Assembly (NCBI GenBank): GCA_029255685.2
Contig: CM055316.2
Coordinates: 76,010,861 to 76,074,860, forward strand
Reading direction: 5' to 3'
From: Silene conica
Taxonomy: Eukaryota; Streptophyta; Magnoliopsida; Caryophyllales; Caryophyllaceae
DNA: 64,000 bases
Below the pieces are notes generated by a model, which had not been told where the DNA came from, made no database searches, and saw nothing but the letters and a program-made list of their open reading frames with translations. The position numbers and the translations under genes were made by a program. This document shows positions 33,690-43,200 of the stretch, piece after piece (the first letter of the stretch is position 1; every line of letters begins with the position of its first letter).

Positions 33690-34400
33690 ATGGTATTCCA
33701 TTGGGAACCCATCAAGAAAAAGCACCGTATCCCCGGCCGTACATGATTAAGACAAGAAGATAGTTTTTTCACCAAAAAACAGGATAGACTAATCCACACT
33801 TCTTTTAGTTCGTCTCATCCACCCATATATTGACAAATATGGTAAAAAGTAGAAAGTGGGATATCATCAAAAACAGTCAGCCAATCAAAATCTTAATCAT
33901 AAAAGACAAAAAGTGGTGGCTAAAATCAAACACGACTGCATTGTTTAGATTTTAGATATTTCTATTTTCCTCTGTTTTTTCCCCCAAAAAACAGAGTATC
34001 ATACTTCGAAATCGATTTTCAATACAGAGTACAAAATAATGTGTACTTTTGTTATTGGATTGCTAATATTGATTCATTATTTGTGTTTAAAACCTTCAAC
34101 ATCAGTGAAATATGTTCGACGTGTCTCAATTTACATCAAAAAGTTAAGTTAATGTGAATTTCACCCTTCATTTAGCGAAGAATATATCCTTACACAAACA
34201 AAAGAAACAATCAATTTGATTGTTGTTTGATTCATACATATGCTATTTCTATCTTGTTTCTATCTCACAACACGTTTTAAGTAGTAACCTAATACTATAC
34301 CTTCTAATTAAATTAAAGAATTATCCATACTAATTAATTTTGCAGCAAACCCAACAAACTAAAATAAATGCCAAGAAGTTGCAACCTAGAAAAACTTTCC
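33690..34400 (-). repeat. conserved 3'-flank block of CBF-like copy 5
   Basis: Uninterrupted block: gggaacccatcaagaaaaag, attaagacaagaagatag, ggatagactaatccacac, gacaaatatggtaaaaag, cccccaaaaaacagagtat, aatgtgaatttcaccc, gcagcaaacccaacaaac. It is the best reference for what the duplicated 3' segment looked like. Confidence 0.75.
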
Positions 34401-35060
34401 TTAAAAAGAGTAGTCCCAAAGTGACATGTCACCACCTTCAAAATCCACATCATCAAGATTATAACTGTAATTACTCGGCTGATGTGGCGGTAACATTCCG
34501 AGTCCTTCGTACATGTCAGCCATCAATGCTGGCATATTAAACACCATATCCTCATCCATATACTCCACACTCTGCTCCATCTGTTCCGCATTCTCCTCCT
34601 CTCGCCGCGGTGGTGGAGTCTGCGTATTGAGCAGTTCAACCGTAGGTCGAAACGCCTGGGCCGCCTCAGCCGCAGCTTTCTGAATGTCTTTGAGATCAGA
34701 GGAAGCGGGAACAGGGAGCCGCCAAACAGAGTCAGCAAAGTTAAGACAAGCACCTTCTTTACCACGTAACGCAATGGCAGCCACGTCATGAGCACGTGCA
34801 GCCATTTCAGCCGTTAAATACGTTCCTAACCATAGTCGGGTTTTGCTATTTGGTAATCGAACCTCGCTCACCCATTTACTAGACCTCCGTAATCGGATTC
34901 CCCGGTAAATTGGGTGGCGAGTTTCTTGAAACTTTTTCCTACCTGCCCGTTTTTTCGGGTTGGCTGATGCTAACATCAGCCCACCTGAGTCCTCTTCAGT
35001 CGAGGGACTGGAATTATCCGGTCGTAGAAATAGTCCGTTGTTGTCGTAATTGTAACTCAT
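34401..35060 (-). CDS. DREB1: DREB1/CBF-like AP2/ERF transcription factor, copy 5
   Basis: Intronless, 219 residues. CBF-like signature at 35-50, AP2 domain at about 51-108 (Val14, Leu19), DSVWR, acidic tail with [13 protein letters not shown], end LWDYSF. It is closest to copy 4 in the N-terminus and in [11 protein letters not shown]. Intact frame, with the same start context (aaataatgagttac) as the other copies. It is the first gene of the array in transcription order. Function as for the family: a nuclear DRE-binding activator, with a non-standard residue at AP2 position 19. Confidence 0.92.
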   Translation of the reverse strand: MSYNYDNNGLFLRPDNSSPSTEEDSGGLMLASANPKKRAGRKKFQETRHPIYRGIRLRRSSKWVSEVRLPNSKTRLWLGTYLTAEMAARAHDVAAIALRGKEGACLNFADSVWRLPVPASSDLKDIQKAAAEAAQAFRPTVELLNTQTPPPRREEENAEQMEQSVEYMDEDMVFNMPALMADMYEGLGMLPPHQPSNYSYNLDDVDFEGGDMSLWDYSF

Positions 35061-35530
35061 TATTTTTCGATAACTTGGAAGTAGAAGTAGTGAAGTAGTA
35101 CGACAATAAGTGGGTTGTTATGAGTACAAAATTGGAGTGATGTTATATAATGATAAATATAGTAAGTTGTATGTTTTTTTATGTTTTAGGTGTTGGAGGT
35201 TGGAGAGTAATGTGAGTATATTTATAGTAAGATCAAATAGAATCTATAATAAATATCCAATGTTGAGAGTGTTAAGTAACGGAATAACAGTACGTGAAAA
35301 AACGCGCGTTATTTGAAACAGCTTAGAATTAGATGAGGTGGAGGGGAGAGAATGTTGTTTGTGGTTCCTGTGAGCTTACTCAGGTTTGGTGGGTCCCACG
35401 CAATATAATTCTGTAATTTAAGTGTTTCACACGTTGTTCCATTTCTGTTTCTTTCGTCTTCTTATTTTTACAGTGGCGTAAAATCATTGCTACTTTCTTA
35501 TTCAATGGTTACTGATTAACTTTCTACCTA
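35061..35530 (-). promoter_or_regulatory. promoter of CBF-like copy 5
   Basis: TATA box (tatatttata, 35217-35226) and CGCG box acgcgcgt (35302-35309). The E-box position reads cagctt, so the E-box is lost as in copy 4. Similarity with copy 1 continues to about 35530 (gagcttactcaggt, cttatttttacag, attgctactttctta). Confidence 0.65.
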
Positions 35531-36443
35531 CTTCTTTGTAAATACTACGTATACTAGAAACTAAATAACGAGGGGGTAAATATGGTGGTGATTCTAGAAA
35601 CTAGATAACGAGGGGTTAAATTTGGATGGTAAAATTTGAGTCAAAAGACCTCTAAAGTTAAATAATTTTTTTAGACCAAAATCGTAGTTTATGAATTTGT
35701 AAGATTTTATAGCATGAGATTACTAGAGCAACTCAAAAAATGTCATTCAAATAAGAATGTTTTACTGGTGCCTACAAGTTTACGGTTAGCTCTAATAAAG
35801 CTAACTCGATTTGAATGACCCGATTAAATAAGACTTACCTAAAAAATGAAAATGACAATGTTGTTGTCTCACTTGAATAAGACCGAAACCTGACTTGATT
35901 TGGGCTGCTCGACTCAAACCCGGTACAAAGCTTGACTTTTTTAAGGTTGAGCCATCCCGCGATGATGTAATTTAAAACCACCCGACTCACATTGGTTTCA
36001 CCGCTCCATCATAAATAAATAATTTTCTAAAATTCTCTTCGTTAGTCAAATAAGTATGGGTTAATACATTATATTTCCACCGTTTTGAGATAAGATTCCT
36101 TTTGTTCACCCTCAGAATTAATAATCAACTTTCGATAAAATTTGAATTGAAAAATATTTGAAAAGTAGAATTGATAAACTGGTCATTATATTCGATTTCA
36201 AGCGGGTTAAATTGGGTTGGTTGTCATTGGGTTTGTTTGGCTTAGCTTCAAGGTCCGTTCGCTTAATCGATTTGTATTATTTTAAATCGGGTTTTTATGA
36301 GATCATAATAACAAATATTTTAAAGTCACGTCAAAGGATTTGGTTATTATTGGTTAAGATGAATTCAAATTAAAATATCACTCAATTTCATTTAAGTTAA
36401 TATTGAATTGGTTTCGAATACTCTCAAGGTTACCCACCTTAGT
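35531..36443. other. AT-rich intergenic sequence
   Basis: A short duplication (ctagaaactaaataacgagggg and ctagaaactagataacgagggg, about 35550-35615) is visible. No gene recognised. Confidence 0.4.
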
Positions 36444-36917
36444 TAGGTATGTTAATGCGACGAGATCAGTTCGCGAGCAACTTGAGCTCGGCTCAGTTAA
36501 AGCTATGCTTAGGCTCGAGAGCTTAATGAGTCAAGCCGAGCTAAGGTTGGCTCGGCTCGGCTCGAATCTATGTATGTAATTAGATAAGATATTACTCATA
36601 TTTTATAAAAATATTTTTTTCATGATTCTGTATTTATACCAAACATATACAATATGTCTCATTTATTTTCTAATAATTCTATATAAAACTTTTGAGTCTT
36701 GCTATTAAACATATTCAGGGAGAAAAAACGAAAAATTCAACAATTATATATAAGCTAAGTTAAGCACAAGTTTGGTTCGAGTTCGTGTTAAAACTTGCAA
36801 ACTGGATAATGAGCATAATTTTTTCAAACTAGCCAGGATAAGCTCGAGATCGGCTCGAGCTCAACTCAGCTCGAGATCGACTCGAACTCAATTCAGCTCA
36901 GCTCGTTAACACCCCTA
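36444..36917. mobile_element. hAT-like non-autonomous element, 474 bp
   Basis: The ends taggtatgttaatgc and gttaacacccct(a) form diverged inverted repeats and the flanks inside are packed with ggctcg/cgagct words. I could not find the expected 8-bp duplication, so borders are provisional. Confidence 0.5.
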
Positions 36918-37247
36918 AGATACCCTATTGTTCGACCAATTATCAATTCAAATATATTTAATAGATTTTTTTAGTTGGGTTTTATTTTGTGAGCTCAAAT
37001 GACAAACAAAACAAAATAAAATAAAATAAACCAAGGTGTGAACAAAATTATAAAAAATAAACCAAGGTGTGAACATAATTGTAACTCTTTGTTCGAAAAT
37101 GTACTACGTAGTACAATAGTGTAAGTGGTGAGTACTGACTTCACTGTACACTCTCGTCGGCTGTGTGAACTATGAAACGTAATCCACATATCCAAAACTA
37201 CTAATTCAATCCAATCCACACAAAAAAAAACCACACACTTTTCAGCC
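36918..37247 (+). promoter_or_regulatory. upstream region and 5' leader of the TraB-domain gene
   Basis: AT-rich. It contains a small direct repeat aaataaaccaaggtgtgaaca (about 37024-37075). No clear TATA box. The start codon context is gccatggc, a good plant context. Confidence 0.35.
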
Positions 37248-40200
37248 ATGGCAACTCTGTCATCACCTTCGTCACCCCACAATTCCCTCTTCAAACCAAA
37301 CCACCACTATTCCCTCTCTCCTCGCCGTAACAACCACCGTAATCCTACCCTCACCCCTGTCACTGTATCCGCCACCGTCAAACCGCCACCACACGGTTAC
37401 GACTTCCGGTCCACCGAAATTTCCACCCTTTCTCGTGACGCCATATCGAAAACTCACCCGCAATTACTGGACTTGGTTGACATGGGGTGTCTGGTTCGGG
37501 TTCAGAAGGATCAATTTGGGCCGGTTCCACTTTGGCGGACTGAGTTTGTTGAACCGGATGAGATATGGTTGGTTGGTACTACTCATGTTGATCCTGCCTC
37601 CAAAGATCATGTGGACCGGGTTGTTAGGGCTATTCGGCCTGATAATGTTGTCGTTGAGCTTTGTCGTAGTAGGCAAGTTTTATATCGTTCCAATCATTTC
37701 TTTACGTTTTCCTCAATTTTGGTTGTTTCCGTCAATTCTAAGCTGTTTCTCTGTTTTATATTCTTAATTTTAAAGCATAAAACCGGAGAAAGGGTATTTC
37801 ACTAAGTTAGTTATTGAAGCAAACGTAAATAAATGAGTATTTGTTTAATTTTACATTTTTATCACGATATGATGATATTCATTCGTTATTGTTATTATTA
37901 TTGTTATTGTTAGACATAGGTGTTAAATGTTGAAAGGCAAGTCATTAGGACGCCATTGATGAGAGCTTGAAGCTCCATTAAAATGCAAAGATATTGCAGA
38001 ATGTATTTGTGATATTGATTCACTGAGTGAATGTAAGAGCAAGACAAAATTAGAATATTTTGTTGTATTAATTAATGAATATGTACAACCTATTTATACA
38101 CAAGAGCATTAACAGACTATTTACAAAATATCTACAAACCAGAAAATATCTTCTAACTGACTCCTAACAGACTTCTCAACAAACTCTAACAACTCTCCTG
38201 GAAACCCGGAAGTTGTAACTGAATGCTAACAGCTTCTAACATCTCCTTATAATGCCTTCTCATTCTCCTTATGATGTTGCTGTATTGAGTCTGGTTGTGA
38301 TGAACCAGCAGCTTGCAATGTACCAGACTCACACCCCCCCCCCCCTTCAAGTTGGAGCTGCTAGACAGAGGCACGAAATGCAGGCCCAACTTGGCAGAGA
38401 GAAAGAAATGTTGGATTTGTCCAAGGGGTTTGGTCATTAAATCTGCAAGTTGCATACTGGAAGAGACATGAGTAGTGGAAATGAACCCTTCTTGGACCTT
38501 TTCTCGCACGAAATGACAATCAATGTTGAGGTGTTTAGTGCGTTCATGGAAAACTGGATTGGCCGCAATATGCTGGGCTGCCTTGTTATCACAATTGAGC
38601 TGAATGGGAAGTGATATGGGAACTCTGAAGTCACCCAAAAGCGAAGACAACCAAACAAGTTCACTGGAGGTGTAAGACATGGCACGGTATTCACTTTCAG
38701 CTGAGGACTTTGAAACTGTCTTTTGCTTCTTGGTTTTCCAAGAGACCAAAGAATCCCCAAGAAAGATGCAATGGCCTGTGAGAGATTTGCAACTATATTG
38801 ACAGGTTCCCCAATCCGCGTCACAATAAGCTCGTAATGTGAGAGTATTATGAGCAGGATAGAACAATGCTGCATCTAAGGTTCCCTTCAAATATCGTACA
38901 ACATGAAGAGCAGCTTGAAGATGGGGAAGACGAGGATTGCTCAAAAATTGGCTTAGATGTTGGACACAATAAGACAAATCTGGTCTAGTGAGATTAAGAT
39001 AGAGCAATTTACCAACTAATCTTCGATAGATTTCAGGTTCTGAGATGATTTCTCCTTCATCAGTGGATAAATGTAATCCACGAGGCAAGGGGAAGGAGGC
39101 TGGTTTGCAATTCTCCATACAAGTGTCCTTCAAGATATCCATAGCATATTTACGTTGATTAACCAACAACCCTTGGGAAGAACGTACGACTTCCAGACCA
39201 AGGAAATAACGTATGAAACCAAGGTCCTTGATTGTGAAGGCTGTGTCCAGAGTTTGCTTTAATTGAGTAATAACCAAAGGATTATTTCCAGTTATGAGGA
39301 GGTCATCCACATATGCTAAAACAAGAACAAGAGTGCCAGTGACTTCTTTAGAAAACAAAGAATAATCATTCTTTGAACGAACAAACCCTTGAGAAATAAG
39401 GAGCTTAGTGAACTCAATGTTCCATTGGCGAGAAGCCTGTTTAAGACCATAAAGAGAACGTTTGAGTTTACAGAACTGTCCTGACTGTGCCTTGGAGTAT
39501 CCAGAAGGTGGATGCATATAGATTTCTTCATCAAGAAACCCATGAAGAAAGGCGTTGTTGATATCTAACTGATGAATGGGCCAGTTTCTGGATGCTGCAA
39601 CTGATAAAAGAATGCGTACAGTGCTGAACTTGGCTACAGGTGAGAAGGTGTACTTGTAATCTTTCCCTTCAACCTGTGTGAATCCCTTAGCCACTAAACG
39701 TGCTTTGTATCTCTCCACAGTCCCATCAGGATGGAACTTGACTTTGAAGACCCATTTGGATCCAATGGGTTTAAAACCTGAGGGAAGAGTGGACAATTCC
39801 CATGTACCATTCTTCTCTAAGGCTGCTAATTCAGCTTCCATGGCATCAACCCATTTAGGATCTGAACTTGCTTGAGAGTATGTGGATGGTTCTGTCGTAC
39901 TCAGAACAGAATTAAGGGAGGCTGTATAAGTGGTTGGATAAGTATCCATGTTAAACACATTGAAAACAGATGCTTGAGTTGCTGAAGCAGGTAATGTGGA
40001 GCACTCATAATCCATCAGAGAGGCAGGAATATGTTTCTGCCTACTGGATCTTCGAATTGGAATAGATGAACCAGCAACTAGTCCTGGATCAGTGCTAACA
40101 CTACCAGGAACCATCTCTGAGATGATATCCAGACTGGCAGTTGATTCTGATGCTGCAGGATCCATACTGGCAGTGGGTTCTGATGCTGCACCAGAAGAAC

Positions 40201-43200
40201 CAGCAGTACTAGGAACTGTGTCTGAAGTTAAGGATGGATCAAGAGTAGATATACGAGGAGAAAATAAGTGTGCATCTCCTGCTGTCCTGAAGATAGAGGG
40301 ATCTTCAGGAAATAAGAGCCCTGTGGTAGAAGAATCCACTAGAGAGTGCTTATAAGGTAGTACATGCTCATGAAAGATGACATTCCTGCTGATAAGGATC
40401 CTCTTAGTGGATAAGTCATAGAGCTTAAATGCCTTCTGTCCATATGGGTACCCAATGAATAAGCATCGAATCCCTTTTGCAGCAAATTTGTCTTTGTGAG
40501 GAGTATTGTCCAAGGCATAACATAAACACCCCAACACCCTTAGATCATCATAGGTAGGTATTTTGCCCATGAGTACTTCATATGGAGTCTTCCATTGAAG
40601 AATAACAGAAGGTAATTTATTGATGATATGTGTGGCTGCTAAGATACATTCTCCCCAAAACCTTTTGGGAAAGCCAGCATACAACATTAAGGCCCTAGAA
40701 GTCTCAATTAGATGACGGTGCTTCCTTTCTACTCGCCCATTTTGTTGGGGAGTATAAGGTGCACTTCTCTGGTGAAGAATTCCTTTAGACAAAAACAGTT
40801 GAGAGCAAGTCTCCTGAAAGATCTCAGTACCATTGTCACTACGAACAATCTTGACTAATTTGCCAAATTGTGTATGGACATAGATGAGAAAGTTACGAAG
40901 TATATCAGGAACTTCTGTTTTGAATTTCATAAGGTATGTCCAAGTGATTCTAGAATGATCATCCACTATTGTTAGAAAATAGTGTGCTCCTGTGATACTA
41001 GGTGTCTTATATGACCCCCACAAGTCTACATGTATGAGATCAAAAGAAGACAAAGCTCGAGAAGAGCTTTTAGGGAAGGGCAGATGGTGCATTTTGGCTA
41101 AGGTGCAAGTATCACATTCATAATGCTGTAAACCATTACAATTTACATCTTTGATATGCTGCATTTTAGCTAAGGAAGTATGTCCTAGACGTGCATGATA
41201 CAGATCAAGACTATTTCTGGACTTATTGGCAGCATTATTACAAGTAGCAGTTTTGACAAAACTTGGAAGTAGATGGTGTTGAGAAAGGGCAGACTGTTGG
41301 AGTCTATAAAGTCCAGCTTCCTTGAGACCAAAAGCCACAGTAGTTCTAGAAACTAGGTCCTGAATAAGGCAATGATCCACATAGAAATGAATTAGTAAGG
41401 ATGAGGTAGAGAGTAGCTTCCCAACTGATAATAAGTTGTGTTTGAACTCAGGGACAAACAATACATCACGCAGAATAATAGAATCATGCAGCTTGATGTC
41501 ACCAATGTAATGCACTAATTTGGCTGAACCATCAGGAAGTCCAACTCTTATAGGTTTCTTTAGAGGTTTTAATGAAGTGAAATGAGATTTGGTGGCAGTC
41601 ATGTGATCACTAGCACCAGAGTCAATAATCCATTCAGTAGAATTAACATGACAAGTACGGGCAATAGCATTGGTTACCAAGGCTGTACCTGCAAAGTTTA
41701 CTGAGGCATTCGCAGAATCTGTTGAGAATGCTCCTTGATTTTGTCCTTGATTCTGTTGCTGAGCCTGAAGCATCTGCATCACTTGCTGGAAGACCAAGTT
41801 TGCCAGATCTGAAGGAGCACCAGTAGCAGGAGGCTGCTCTTTATGCTCAGGCTGTGTAACAGGCACTTGTAAAACTGTCTGTACAGGTCCATTACAGAAA
41901 TTCAGAGGATGCTCTTCTTCTGTTGCAACCTCAACATTACCAGAGAACCTTGCCAGATATTTGGCCTTCAATTCAGGATGAAGGATGAAACAGGTGTCCC
42001 TGGTATGGCCTGTTTTACTGCAGCCAGTACACCACCTATTACCTTTAGCCTTCTTAGGATACTGTTGTTGAGTGGACTGAGTAGCAGATGAATTTGTATA
42101 ATTGCTCAATTTATGTCCATATAGTGCACTCATTTCATGAGCAGAATTCATGACATTTGAGATTTTCTTTTGAGACTCAATTTGTTGAACAATTGAGTAC
42201 GCCTTGTTGACTTGAGGCAAAGGTTCCATTGATAGGATTTGCGATCTCAGGATATCATAGGTGACATTCAATCCCATGAGAAATGTCAATACCTTCTCTC
42301 TTGAGGCCATTTCAAGGACTCTTTTCAACAAAGAGCATGTGCACTTAGAAATTGCACCACAAGTGCAGTCTGGAATGTCCTCCACTTCCTCAATTTCGTC
42401 CCAAATCTTTTTGAGTCTGCAAAAATATTCTGCAACTGAGCTGTTTTCTTGAGAAATATTCCTGAGGTCTTTCTTGAGTTGAAACAGAAGTGGTCCATTA
42501 GTTTCACCATACCTCTCAGAAATTTCCTCCCAAAGCTGTTTTGCAGTTTTGCAAGACATAAAACTCTCCTTGAATTCAGGCTCCATTGAGTTAACTAACC
42601 AACACCTCACCATAGTATCACATCTCCACCATAGGCCATAGCTGGTAGCAGTGAGAGCTGGTATAGGAGTCAAACCAGTCAGAAAACCGTCCTTATTTTT
42701 TGTGGTTAACGCAAGCAGCATGCTCTTCCTCCAATGGCGATAGTTTCTGCCATTGAAGAGCGTATTAGTGAGCTTTAATCCTGAATAATCAGAATTAGGT
42801 AAGAAGAGTGGATTCTCATAAGGATTGATTAAATCTGCAGAATTGCTATTTTCAACAGCATTCGGCATTGTAACTAATTGTGAATTTGAGTAATTTTATT
42901 GAGGAATTGATAAAGGAAAGAAAAATAAGATTTGCGGAAATTTGGTGAGTACGCAGAGTCAGGCAAAGACCTGCTCTGATACCATGTTAAATGTTGAAAG
43001 GCAAGTCATTAGGACGCCATTGATGAGAGCTTGAAGCTCCATTAAAATGCAAAGATATTGCAGAATGTATTTGTGATATTGATTCACTGAGTGAATGTAA
43101 GAGCAAGACAAAATTAGAATATTTTGTTGTATTAATTAATGAATATGTACAACCTATTTATACACAAGAGCATTAACAGACTATTTACAAAATATCTACA

